Of a stretch of DNA of 64,000 nucleotides, positions 22,437-34,000 are shown in pieces (the stretch's first letter is position 1; every line of letters starts with the position of its first letter). The notes under the pieces were generated by a model that worked only from the letters and a program-made list of their open reading frames with translations, searched no databases and had not been told where the DNA came from. Location: contig JBEWZL010000235.1 of the NCBI GenBank assembly GCA_045837725.1, positions 248,001-312,000 of the forward strand, read 5' to 3'. The DNA comes from Vermamoeba vermiformis (lineage: Eukaryota; Tubulinea; Echinamoebida). A program made the translations under genes and the position numbers.

Positions 22437-25400
22437 ATGATTTCTCTCGCCGAGTTGCCAAGTGAATATTGGCGTGCACTAGCAACGGAGTTGTTAGCGA
22501 TAAATAAGAAGGCTCCGAAGAGAAAAGGCAATTTGTCAGATCTCATCCAGTGCAGGATCGCGTCAAAAGCGTTGAATAAATTATTAGACGATGATTTTGT
22601 ATTGAGCACACTACAGGCTACGGAAGATATCAGTAAGTATTCAATAAGCATTTTTTTAAACTTTTATTTTTAATTTTTGATAACGGATCTATTCTTGCTT
22701 TCGCAAAATATCCCTAAAAATAATATCTATATTATACTATTAATCATATTAAATGCTTTTTAGCAAATTCCCACCTTCTGCTAATTCCGTTAGTTTTCTC
22801 TGAACGCATCTGACACTTTTATTTTGCAGAACAATTAACGAACTATATTACGCCGCGAATCAAGGGTCTAATTAAAATTCAAGACTTTAGTGCATTCTCT
22901 AAATGTAAGTCACTTTATATACAAGCAATACAATCCCTACCCAAATTTTTCAATTCTGGATCTACATCCAAAAATCTTTTAAAATTCTTACTAACAATTC
23001 TTTCGTATTAGTCACGCAACTACTCATAAAATACTGCGATGTGGCATATGTATTCAAGACAGTAAGCTTGTTCTTATTGTTTGCCGTCCAAAATGCAGAT
23101 CTGAATTTCATCCAACAATACACGCAAATGACTATCAACAATCGTCCCACAACATTTACTTCTAAGAATATTATCAAGGCCTGCGAGATAGCTATTTCGA
23201 AACACGAACCAAAATTATCTTCGTTTGTGTTCAGATGTCTGCTGTCATTCTTCACTGTCACTAATAACGTTAACTACGTTACGGTAAGTATAGACTGCAT
23301 ATATATAAGCTATATATAATTATTTATTGTGATATTTTGTGAGCGTTACACAAAAATATGAAAAAATGATTTTTCGGATCACGGATCTACACACAGATTT
23401 TTTGTACGAAGATAACATTATTAATCGTTATATTTACTAGCAATTGTTTGAAGCCCTCGATGCTGGAAGGAATGTTGAAAATCATTCGTTGTTGCTCGTT
23501 TTACAAAAGAAATTGGCCACGGGCAACAAGCCCACTCTCAACTCTGAAATTTTGCTTACCTTTTTCGGTATGGAGCTACAATACCCTTATTATATTATAC
23601 TAACACTATATTACTATAGAATCCGATGCTAATAAGCTCATTGTTCCCGACGGTAAGTTTAGATCTGCTCCGTTTTTACGTTTCTCACGATTTTTTCCTT
23701 TTTAGGCAATTTGATCGAGATCGCGCCACAAGACAACACGCGGGCCTACAAATCAGCTGAAATGAACTTTTGCATCACCGGCTCAACGATCAAATACATG
23801 ACGAACAAAGCCGTTGAAAAAACAATCGAAATTTCACTGGACAACGCGACCGGTGTGATGAGCTACAAAGGATTTTCGACGAAAAATCAATACGAGTTAA
23901 TATGCCGCACTAGTTTATTTGACGAGATCTTCGGAACATTTCCGAACCATTACGTGGCCTTGACTGACGAGGTCGTCAAATTGCCACCAGAAAAACAGCC
24001 CTGGTTCTTTGGCAACATTTCAAACGACGAAGCTGAAGCTAAATTAATGGGTAATTACATTGGAATTATATATTTTATCAATTTTATTTATCCTTTGGAG
24101 AGATATTTTTTCTAATTTTTTCACAGGCGCTGCAAATCGTCGGACATTTTTGACACGATCCATGGGCTCCCAAATATGGTTACAATGGAGCGTTCCCAAG
24201 CGAGGAGCGCGTCAGACAATATCGCACACGGTCTATTCCGAGTCGCAGATCTTGTACCACAAAAAATTTGCGTTTGGACTGTACAACGGAGGAGTTGTGC
24301 GGCACTTGCACGCGTGGAAATTTTACAAATTAATCTGCGAAGGTCATTTGCCTGCTGTCACTAGCTACGCACAAGAGCACAGTACGTTACACGATCACGT
24401 GACTTTGTGAAATTTCGCATCAATTTTTTCACGCTAACATTGGTTCGTTCAGACATTGATCTACGAAGTCATGAATTTCAATATCCATCACCACTCGGTG
24501 AATTTCTTCGAAATTACAAAAAGCACGGTATTCATTTAGTGCACTGGCTGCTAGACAATGGTGTCAGTCTGGATCCAAGGTAAAGGCATTAGACCTTCAT
24601 TAACATTTATGGTAGGGCTCATATATAATTATAGGGAGCCTTATATGGCCTTGGCATTGAAGTTACAGTTAAATACAGTTGTGGATCGGCTGTTGAGCAA
24701 AGGTGTCAAATGTGACACGGAGAGTTTGAAGACAATAATTCTCAGAAAACCAACACTAGAACAATTTAACAAGTTTTGGGCCTGCTTCAACCCGGCACCC
24801 ACTGAAGTAGCTACATTGTTGCAGGTCCTTTTGGAGCGACAGAACTTGTGGTCCAAAGAGCGAGTGCACGAGAAGAAAGTGCTCACGATGCTCGCGTACA
24901 AATACGGCAATGAAGACAATTACTTCAAGTTGTTGCCGAAGGAATTAGTGCAATACATTATCAGCTTTGGACTCGACAAACCCACGTGGTGGCGCATTGC
25001 AGAAGTGATGTTGAACAGCGTGCAGGGCCTCATCTCGCTGCACTTCAGCTTCACGATCATGAAGCCGTTAGAATGCATTGAATTCTTCTGGGAAAATATG
25101 GACAAATTCACCGTGGCCACGCACAACACGTTCTTGCGGTTACTTTTCATCAACGTGGACGAGATGTACTTGCCCGGCAACATCGAGAAATTGACTTATT
25201 GGGTCGCTAAGCTCATTAATCGCATGACACCGCCTCTGCCTACCCTCGAGGACCAATTGTTCATGCCCTATTTGTTGCAATATTGCGTGCAAAACTCGCT
25301 TTCGTTGCTCAAATTGCTCGTCGAGACACGTGTCGTCAGCAAAAATTATCTGACACACGTGCCCGTGCTCGACAAGAATCGAGTCCCAGCTGCTTGGCTT

Positions 25401-25562
25401 GCCGTTGCCGCGGGGAACAAAGACATTGTAAAGTTTTTGGTGCAATTAGGCGCCATGCCGTACGCCGCTGCTGGTCAGTCACTCGTCGAGTACGCCAACA
25501 AAAAAAATCAAGCGGAAATGGTCGTGTTTATTGAAACGTGTGAGCGCACAAAAGAACAATAA
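22437..25562 (+). CDS. F-box / SH2 / ankyrin protein (FbxB-like)
   Basis: ATG 22437 opens MISLAELPSEYWRALATELL, an F-box-like start. About ten exons. Near the middle (exons at about 23706-24385) sits an SH2 domain: PWFFGNISNDEAEAKLMGAA, then RRTFLTRSMGSQIWLQWS with the FLxR arginine that binds phosphotyrosine, then a strand HKKFAFGLYNGG and HAWKFYKLI. Downstream are degenerate ankyrin-type repeats (LLDNGVSLDP, VDRLLSKGVKCD), an internal LLPKELVQYIISFG segment that is F-box-like, and a clear final ankyrin (PAAWLAVAAGNKDIVKFLVQ). I recall Dictyostelium FbxB having F-box, ankyrin and SH2 parts, so this is probably a phosphotyrosine-dependent ubiquitin-ligase adaptor. The stop overlaps AATAAA. 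The last 1 kb is essentially intronless. Confidence 0.8.
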
Positions 25563-25620
25563 ATAATACCGGTCCTGTCAATTCAACACAACATTTAGAC
25601 CGATGACCTCTATATCAAAT

Positions 25621-28600
25621 TTACATAGTCACCACGTTGAATTGAGGTTCAAGGAGCTGCATCACGACCTCCCAATGCGTGTTGCCGTTCTTAATGTACT
25701 GCAACTCATCGTTGTGAATCAGTCGTGCTCTGCGCTCGTCATTGTTGTCGTACTCGTACTCGGGCACGTAGCCGCTGAAATAACTGTTGCGCACGTATGT
25801 CAGCCACATGTCGTCTGGTCGTCGGTACGTGAACACTTGCGAGCCATCTGAAGCCACCATTTATTAGTCTATATTAACTTATGTATTAAGGGTACTGTAG
25901 TCTTACCAAAAATTAAGTGCTTAGGAAGAGCTTTATCGCCTGATTCAACGGCATTAGGCTGGACTTTGTTGTTTTTAATCTGGATCAAGAAATTGGCGAA
26001 GAACTTTTTCGGCCAATAATTGTCGTTGTTAAAGCTGTTTTTGTCGCGGTCGTCATGTTCTTTCGTCAACGAGATAAAACTCAATTCTTTTGAGCTCCAA
26101 CTCAGCGTTAACTTCCTGCAATTGAAAAATGAGTTTTTGTTCTAAAAATAAAATAATTTCTGATCCACTTACCAATTCAAGTTGAATAATTTGAACGTTT
26201 TGGAGATATTTTTGATGTCGCCTTTGAGGTACTTGTGAAAATTGAAGAAGGTGAGTTGACAGCTTTCAATTCGGTAGTTCACGCGCACGAGACTCGTGTT
26301 CATTTCTCGGTACGGATTGACCACTGTTTGTTGTTTGTTCACAAAGAAGTTCAGATGGAAGCATTGCAGTGCACCTTTAGAGCCACGTGTCAGTCATTCA
26401 AATGTCAAAAGTGACAGGTTGACATGTGCCGTGAAAAATATCAATGACACGTGTCATTCAGTTCTAATTCATGATTATAATCTTACTGTCGTTATACGGC
26501 TGAAATATACACTGTTCGGTGACGTATTTGTGAATGTCACTCGTCTTCAGGGGATTATAGTGCAGATCCGGATATTCACTGCAAAAACTATTAATTTTCA
26601 CACAACAATCTGGATCCGATCTCTACTTACGTGCGTTGCATCTCATCAAGTGTTCGATAGTCCTCGGCGTACGACGAGGCAGTCCTAACATATCGCCGCA
26701 CCCACGACAGATTTTGATACCTCTCGTAGTACCTGCGCACCCACTCAGGTATGTTCGATGTAATCCTGCGTAAATTTTCTTCTTCGGGACGGAGCAACGG
26801 CATGGTCCGAAAACTAATATTCATTCCGCGGTACCACTCTTCTATTAGTTGTGGTGAGTATGTTAATTATTATTGAAAGATGCTGCATCGATTAATGCGT
26901 ACCAGATCCGAGGCTGTATTCATATTTAGGCTTGTTATGGATCATTTGCATCAAGACGACTTTGACCAACTTCATCAACTCGAGCATTTGAAATGTCGTT
27001 GGATGTACGTCACGAGTGATCTTTTCTTCAGAATCTAGTATTAGGGATGTTAACATTAATAACACAATATGGATGATAATGTATTTCTTACTTAGCGATC
27101 CATGGCCGTGAACTCGAAGATAAAGTGGCGAGATGATGTTGTGCCCTCGAAAATAGTACTTGAATAGTCTTGTTGGCTGCAGCTTTGTTTCAAATTTCAT
27201 GCTGCTGTCAAGTACATTCGAACCGTATATAGATCCGAACAAGAATCTGTAATGACACGTCAACACATGTCAGTAAATGTCACTCCAAACAATGCCGTGA
27301 AAAATGTTTAAAAACTTGCCTTGGAATAGTGAGAACGGATTGGCCGTTGAAAGCGACTATAATATGAACGTCATTAGTACAATAGTAATTATTATCTCAT
27401 CATTACTTGTGACTTACTCGAACAAGAATTCAAGTCCGACGACAATAAAATCTCTAACGGTGATGCGTAAGTGCTAAAAATATTGTTAAAAAATAATTCG
27501 CGGAATTAAATAGTATATTAATAGAATGCAAATGGCGTACCTAAGAATAATTTGAACGTTTCTAAATTCACGGTTTGACACTAAAGTGATAGTCCGGGCT
27601 GTTTTGAATATGCCGATCTTCTCGTGCCAACACGATTGAATAGAGTTAAATACTTCTTCTACTTTAACTTGTGCTTGGTCCGGTGTCAGTCCGTACACGT
27701 AAATGTCAATGTCATTCCTTTGCAGTACTGCACTGTCGGTCTTTTTTGACTTGGCTGTTGTCTCTAGTTTTAGTGACTTCAATACGGAGCCACCGACGAC
27801 GAGCACATTATTCCAATTAAGATTCTTCAGACATCCATTGGTCAATTTGGTGAAGTTGTCAATGAACTCTGGATGCGACACAAACGTGAAGTCGAAGCAC
27901 GTGCTCAAGTACGGCTGCAAGAGTGAGCGCTTGAACTGTTGTCAAATAAAAGTTAGTTAAATCAGGTCTATTGACACGTGTCACGGGCGATTTTCAAAAA
28001 TTCACCTGTGTGAGAGGATGAATCTCGGTTGACTTCTTGCTCCACCATAATAAAATACCAGATCAATTTGAGTATTAATACAATATAGTCGGGGAGCCTT
28101 AGCTGTGCCCAGTTTACAGTATTAAACCAAGACAGTCTAATGGCGCAATTGGAGTCAAGATTCATTGCACAAGCGATATCAAAAAATTCATTGTATTCGG
28201 TTGGGAAAACAAATGACGTACCTCATTAGCCACTCTAATACGCGTGTTATTAATGAGATGAATATATTTGCTGTCTTCGAACAGTTTGACGACCAACGTC
28301 TTTTCAAAGTGTTGCAGCAGCGGATTCGTTGGTTGTTTCCAGTACAAGTAACGAATCATGTCCTCTTCTTGCTTGATACTACAAACATTTGTAAGTAATG
28401 ATAGTTTTATAATAAATGGACATTACCCAGCAGCAATAATATGCGGATCTAGGTCCCAAACGCGGTGTTGATAAATGCAGCGTAGTGAGGTCATGGATAA
28501 TTGAGTTCTAATCCTAGCTTGAATATCACTAGGTAGTTGCTTCACTCCGTTATTATAGAACTCCTGAACTCGCTCTGCGTTGAGAAAGGCACGTTACGCA

Positions 28601-28999
28601 ACAATGTTAAGATCTTGCAACAATTCAAAAGCACTTACTGTTATTAACCGGATTGCACGTTAACTCGTTTATCCACGAACAAATCTTGAAGGTAGAGAGC
28701 GATATTAGTGAAGGAGGTGAGTTCTCCATTGACTTGAAGCGCAAGACAGATTTGGCTTCGTCTTCATCACTGATTTCGCCTCCTATGGGTAAGGAAAATC
28801 AGCTCAATATAACACTACTTATAAGAGCATATTTGTTTGCCTGTCACGGGAGTAGCGTTGTTAAAATTATCATCTTGATCTCCATTTCTCTGAAAAAAAT
28901 AATTAGCGATCGAGATTGCGACGAATAAATGTCTTATATATTTTACCGTAACATCGGAGTCTTCAATTTGGTCTAGGAACTCTTCAAAGGGCGCTCCAT
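25621..28999 (-). CDS. nucleotidyltransferase-fold protein, function unknown
   Basis: Minus-strand gene ending at 25621; about fourteen exons. The central part has VVGGSVLKSL followed about 25 residues later by NDIDIYVYGL, the GG-S...D-x-D pattern of nucleotidyltransferase folds. It is followed by RTITLVSNREFRNVQIILR, SPLEILLSSDLNSCS and VAFNGQSVLTIPR, a combination I recognise from uncharacterised protist and fungal proteins. A frame-preserving splice joins GSEEWYRGMN, so the 26.6-26.8 kb exon belongs to the same gene. The C-terminal half is unknown (PEWVRRYYERYQNLSWVRRY). The 5' end is unsure: the first readable exon is IPHGAPFEEFLDQIEDSDVT near 28940-29000 with no ATG found. Three introns carry TGACACGTGTCA or half-sites. 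Confidence 0.6.
26445..26456. promoter_or_regulatory. TGACACGTGTCA palindrome (intron)
   Basis: Perfect copy in an intron (about 26378-26486) of the nucleotidyltransferase-fold gene. The same intron also has CCACGTGTCA, TGTCA, TGACAGG and TGACATG, about six half-sites in all, and a GCCGTGAAAAAT word. Confidence 0.6.
27972..27983. promoter_or_regulatory. TGACACGTGTCA palindrome (intron)
   Basis: Perfect copy in a different intron of the same minus-strand gene, immediately downstream of the donor. Confidence 0.6.
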
Positions 29000-29171
29000 G
29001 AGGGATCTACTTTCGTTGTGTGACACGTTTGTGACGGGACTGAAAAATCAACTGCTTGCTAACATTAAATTTGTAAAACAAGACCGCGAGATCAAAAACA
29101 GAGAAATGGAGCAGATTGATGACGAAGCACTCTCATTGCGTGGATGTACTGATGACCTATCAACTAACTAA
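28998..29171 (+). CDS. possible small ORF, 57 codons
   Basis: ATG 28998 opens a plus-strand frame (MRDLLSLCDTFVTGLKNQLL, then FVKQDREIKNREMEQIDDEA) ending at TAA 29169-29171. The composition is charged and coiled-coil-like, unlike the AT-rich spacer around it. It lies head to head against the unresolved 5' end of the nucleotidyltransferase-fold gene. It could be a real short gene, an exon of something unmodelled, or chance. Confidence 0.3.
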   Translation: MRDLLSLCDTFVTGLKNQLLANIKFVKQDREIKNREMEQIDDEALSLRGCTDDLSTN

Positions 29172-29383
29172 CTAGCCATGTGAAGGCCCATTATGATATG
29201 TGGTGCGTTTATTACTATGTGCTGCTTAAATGCGTTTTGGCTTATTAACGAGCCAAAAAGACGGTTCGAGTTTTTTTATGGAGCGTTCAGCAGATCCAGC
29301 ACAACAACGCCAAATGATCTTATAATAATTGAAGCTGGATTAATCGCTAGTATTTTATCTTATATTAATATTAATTTGCGCAA
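29172..29383. other. spacer before the multi-pass membrane protein
   Basis: About 210 bases between the small ORF and ATG 29384. A plus-strand frame from 29193 runs through it and past 29384 to 29423, but in a different register from the membrane protein, so I do not count it as coding. It carries one AGATCC at 29293. It should hold the promoter and 5' leader of the downstream gene. Confidence 0.3.
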
Positions 29384-30931
29384 ATGGCCAGCTGGGTACC
29401 GCCCATCTTGTCCTCTCTTTTAGCTGGCGTCGTTGCAATAGGTATTAATTAATATCACTAATATGATCTTTAATCTCACATATCAAAGTGTCACAGCCTA
29501 TTAATCGCCTCGATCGTGTATTTTGAACTAAATTTTTTATTTTCGATCGTTGAAATTTTTCTGCGCGAAGTATTTAATTACCTATGTAGTTGTAAAATTA
29601 ACACATACGATTATTAGTATCTACTGTTGCAATCGAGAAGTTAGGTGGTGCTGTTGGCGGAGTGATCGCGTGAGTTCAATATTGGATCGAATCTAGCGCT
29701 GATTCTAACCAAATAAGCTTAGCTCTTCACCTACCTCGAGTGTATTAGCAAGTATAGGCATTGCAATTCAATCCCCTGAACGCTTAGATGAGGCGATGCA
29801 TTCAATACCAACAGTGATGGTACAAAAGATCCGACAATCTTTATTTCAGTTCAAAATTTATTAATCAATATGATTAGCTTATAAATACGCTATTTCTACA
29901 TGTATGGCGAGTACTGCCGCCTTATCTGCCCAATGGTTGGAAATTCAACAAAAAATTAACGGCCATGATCTGCATCACACTCGGAACTTGGTTCAGCGTC
30001 GCACTGACATTCGTAGCTATAGTGAGATATGGCTTTAATAATAATATCCTTGCTATTCAAATCATTGGCGGCCTCGCTATGGCTACACAACTGGCGCTAG
30101 GGCTGACAGCGGTGTTGAAGCAAAAACGCGCCGTTGCAAAGGCCAAAAATAGTGTTGGCATTGGCACATTGCTCAGCAGAGGTACTACTTTGACACGTGT
30201 CAACAGCGAAGTGACATTTTGACAGGTGTATTGGCCAGTACGGCAGTTATTCTCGCTATTCTTTTGTCAAAAATCAACGGCACTGTGGCAGCGCTAGCGA
30301 CTGCATTTCCAGGTCAGTAACATTATTATTATTATACTACTATCCATGTAATATTAAATTAATTGTTACAATTGCAGCTGTCTTCACGACTACGATGATT
30401 AGTTTGTGGATCAGTCAAGGTGAACATGTCACTTCAGGAGCCGTAGGTAAGTTACGCGCATATAAAATAGGACCCTATCTCATACTATTTGATAGGCCCC
30501 ATGATCCTCGGTGCATTCTCCGGGCCAGTGGTACGTTCGTGTTGTTTCACTGTGCGTGGCAATTGTTGTAACTAATGACCTCAAACTAGTTTGCCATCGC
30601 CATGTCCCAACTAGCGCCATTATGGGGACCATTCATCGGCGCACTCATCTCGTACATTATTGCCATTGTGACGTGCTCGATTCCCGTGGGATTTATTTTG
30701 AACAAGTTAGAGGCACGGTACAAACCACTCGAGGAGGACAACAAAGTCGTTGACGAGAGCACCGCTGACGAATCAGAACACGACACACAGCCCGCACAGA
30801 TTGATTTAGATAAGGACAGCCAGTCACCGCAGATTGAACTCACAGAAAATGAGGAGAAAACGGCTGATAGTAACGACAATCATGTAGCAGATCTGCAAAG
30901 TAAATCGGTGCCAAATCCAGCGCACAACTAG
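29384..30931 (+). CDS. multi-pass membrane protein, transporter-like
   Basis: ATG 29384 (MASWVPPILSSLLAGVVAI) to TAG 30929-30931, about eight exons. There are seven or more hydrophobic helices. Distinct glycine-rich turns are IEKLGGAVGGVIA and VTSGAVGPMILGAFSGPV, plus WRVLPPYLPNGWK between helices. Two related halves (LLAGVVAI...STVAIEKLGG and VLASTAVILAILLSKINGT) hint at an internal repeat as in many transporters. The C-terminal tail is long and acidic (EEDNKVVDESTADESEHDTQ), probably cytosolic. I have seen similar GG-x-x-GGV proteins in algae and oomycetes without a known function. The intron at 30182-30226 contains a perfect TGACACGTGTCA. It ends 97 bp from the stop of the surface-protein gene. 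Confidence 0.65.
30191..30202. promoter_or_regulatory. TGACACGTGTCA palindrome (intron)
   Basis: Perfect copy in the short intron at about 30182-30226 of the multi-pass membrane gene, followed by TGACA at its 3' end next to the acceptor. Confidence 0.6.
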
Positions 30932-31028
30932 ACATAATTAACAGCGCACATATATATGAATTGATTTGTTTATATTTAACTAAGATATTTTGGAGATAGA
31001 TACAAGTGGTGCTACATAGCACTCGTTA

Positions 31029-34000
31029 TTACATGGCAAACAGAGACAAGATGACAGCGAGCACTGCATTGAAAGCGGCAGTGACAGCGCTGGCAACTTG
31101 ATCCTTGGCAGGAGTGTTTCCGGGGTCGTCGGCAATAGGCTCGTCAGCAACGGGCTCGGTAACAGGCTCAGCAATAGGTTCGTTAGAGGCTTGAGGAGTA
31201 GAGACGGGCACGGATTGAGGCGCGGACACGGGGCCAGAGGCAGGAACGCACTTGGAGTTCTCGCACAGGTTGCTCAAACAGTCCTCGTTGATGGAGCAGG
31301 TTCTGTTGAGCGCGCAACCACCGCAGAATGAGCCACCGCAGTCAACGTCGGTCTCGTCTTGGTTCTTAGAACCGTCGCTGCATGTCGCTGTGCAGATCAT
31401 GGACACGCAAGAACCACCGAGGCAGTCGCTGTTGATGAGACAAGCCTTCTTCCAGCCACACTTGGGGCAAGCGCCACCACCGCAGTCAACGTCCGTTTCG
31501 TCAGCGTTTGTGACCGCATCAGTGCACGTGGGAGCTATGAAATTGATTACATCAGACCTCATTGTTAAGTCGCGAGATATTTATATTTAACTTACCGCAA
31601 GTGCCTGCAGTGCAAACACCGCCCGTGCAATCAGTTCCGTTATTGCAAGTGTTACCAGTGGTGCATTGAGTGCTGCAAGAACCACCGCAGTCAACATCTC
31701 CTTCATCTTGGTTCTTCACGCCGTCATCGCAAGTAGCAGCTTGGCAGATGTTGTTTGAGCACACTTTAGATTCACAATCAGAGTCGCCAATGCACTTTTG
31801 TTGTGCTTGACAAGGACTGCAGTCAGAGCCACCGCAATCGATGTCAGTCTCGTTTCGGTTTTGTTCGCCATCATCACAAGTTGGAACGGCTAAAATGAGT
31901 CCCGTTAGCAACTCGGCAATACTACAAGCTTCAATAAGACTTACAGCACTTGGAGGAGCCTGAGCAGCAACCGCTGACACAATCACCAGCGATGCTGCAA
32001 GTTTCACCGGTCAAGCAAGTAGCACCACAAGTACCACCGCAGTCTGCGTCGGTTTCGTCTTGGTTCTTGCGACCGTCATCGCAGGTAGCAACACAAGTGG
32101 ATGTCACATTGCTGCAGAGGCGGCTAACACAGTCGCTCTCGGTCTTGCACGATTGATCTTCGATACAAGTAGCACCACAAGCACCACCGCAGTCAGTGTC
32201 GGACTCGTCTTGGTTGGTGACATTGTCGTCGCAAGTAGGGATTTCTATGCAAAGGTTAGTATCGAAAAACAAGTCTGTCCGGTTATTGGGTACGTACTGC
32301 ATGTTCCGAAAGAGCTGCAATAGCCAGACGCACAATCACCATTGCCATTGCAAGTATCGTTAACAACACAAGTAGCACCGCAGATACCACCGCAGTCAGT
32401 GTCTGACTCGTCTTGGTTCAGGATTCCGTCTACACATGAAGGAGCTATTGCAAGTGTTAGATTTGGAACAACACAACTGTGGATTTGGCTCAAACATACC
32501 GCATTGATTATTCTCGTCACAGACCGAACTCAAGCAATCAGCACCGGATTTGCAGCTAGCTCCTTCAGCGCAGTTACCACCGCAAACTGAACCGCAATCA
32601 GTGTCAGATTCGCCCTGGTTCTTGGCTCCGTCATTGCAAGTAGGGTTCACTGGTGATGATGTGAGTAAGTCACCTCCACAAGTCACGTGAAAAAAGCTTA
32701 CCGCAAGTCAATCCGTTGCAATAACCAGAAGAGCAATCATCGTCAAAGCCACACTTCTTGTTGAGAGCGCAAGTACTGCAAACAGAGCCACCGCAGTCTA
32801 CGTCGGTCTCGTCTTGGTTCTTGACTCCGTCAACGCAAGTAGGATCTAAAATGAGTGTCAGGTAATCGCTCCGCTGCGACATTAATACCGAGACTTACCG
32901 CAAGTATCATAGATATTGCAAGAGCCACCAATGCAATCTCCTCCAGTCAAACAGCCATCACCCTCAGCGCACTTGGTTGCACATGAGCCGCCGCAGTCGA
33001 CGTCAGTTTCATCGCTGTTCTTAACATTGTCCGAGCAAGTGGGAGTAACACAAGTGTTGTTTGCCGCGCAATAGTTACTGGTACAGTCGCCCCAAATAGA
33101 GCAGCTCTTGCCAAGAGCACAAGGACTGCAAGAACCACCGCAGTCGATGTCAGTCTCGTCTTGGTTCTTGAATCCGTCAACGCACGTTGGATCTGAAGAA
33201 CAAGCTGTTAGGACTTCACTGGCAGCAATTGCCAAACGGTACGTACCACAAGTGTTACTAACGCCACAAGAGTTTGTGACGCAGTCGGTGTTAGCAACAC
33301 AACCTTCACCTTCACCGCACTTTGTTGAGCACGAGCCACCACAGTCGATGTCAGTTTCATCACTGTTCTGAACTCCGTCATCGCAAGTAGGAGTGACACA
33401 AGTCTTGTTTGCGGCACAGTAGTTGCTGTTACAGTCATCCCAAATAGAGCAGCTCTCACCAAGAGCACAAGGACTGCAAGAGCCACCGCAGTCGATGTCA
33501 GTCTCGTCTTGGTTCTTGACTCCGTCAATGCAAGTGGGATCTAAAAAGAACAAGCCGTTAGACCCCACTGGTAGTGCCACACAATACGTACCGCAAGTGT
33601 TGCTAATGCTGCAAGAGCCACCAATGCAATCTCCTCCAGTCAAACAGCCATCACCCTCACCGCACTTTGCTGCGCATGAGCCACCACAGTCGATGTCAGT
33701 TTCATCGCTGTTCTGAACTCCGTCGTCGCATGTGGGAGTGACACAAGTGTTGTTTGCCGCGCAATAGTTACTGGTACAGTCGCCCCAAATAGAGCAGCTC
33801 TCACCAAGAGAACAAGGACTGCACGAACCACCGCAGTCAACATCGGTTTCGTCGCCGTTCTTCATGCCGTCGATACACGTGGGTTCTAAGTAACAACCGT
33901 TAACAACTATTCAAAGATACTGCAGACAAAAGGCATACCGCATGTGTTATTCAGGCCGCAAAAGTCGGTGTCGCAGTCCTCGCTTCCATTGCAATTATCG

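Noticed and set aside
26824-26892. Splitting the 25.6-29 kb minus-strand gene into two genes at about 26.85 kb
   Set aside because: A donor after ...YSLGS and an acceptor before EEWYRGMN join the exons in frame, so one gene is simpler.
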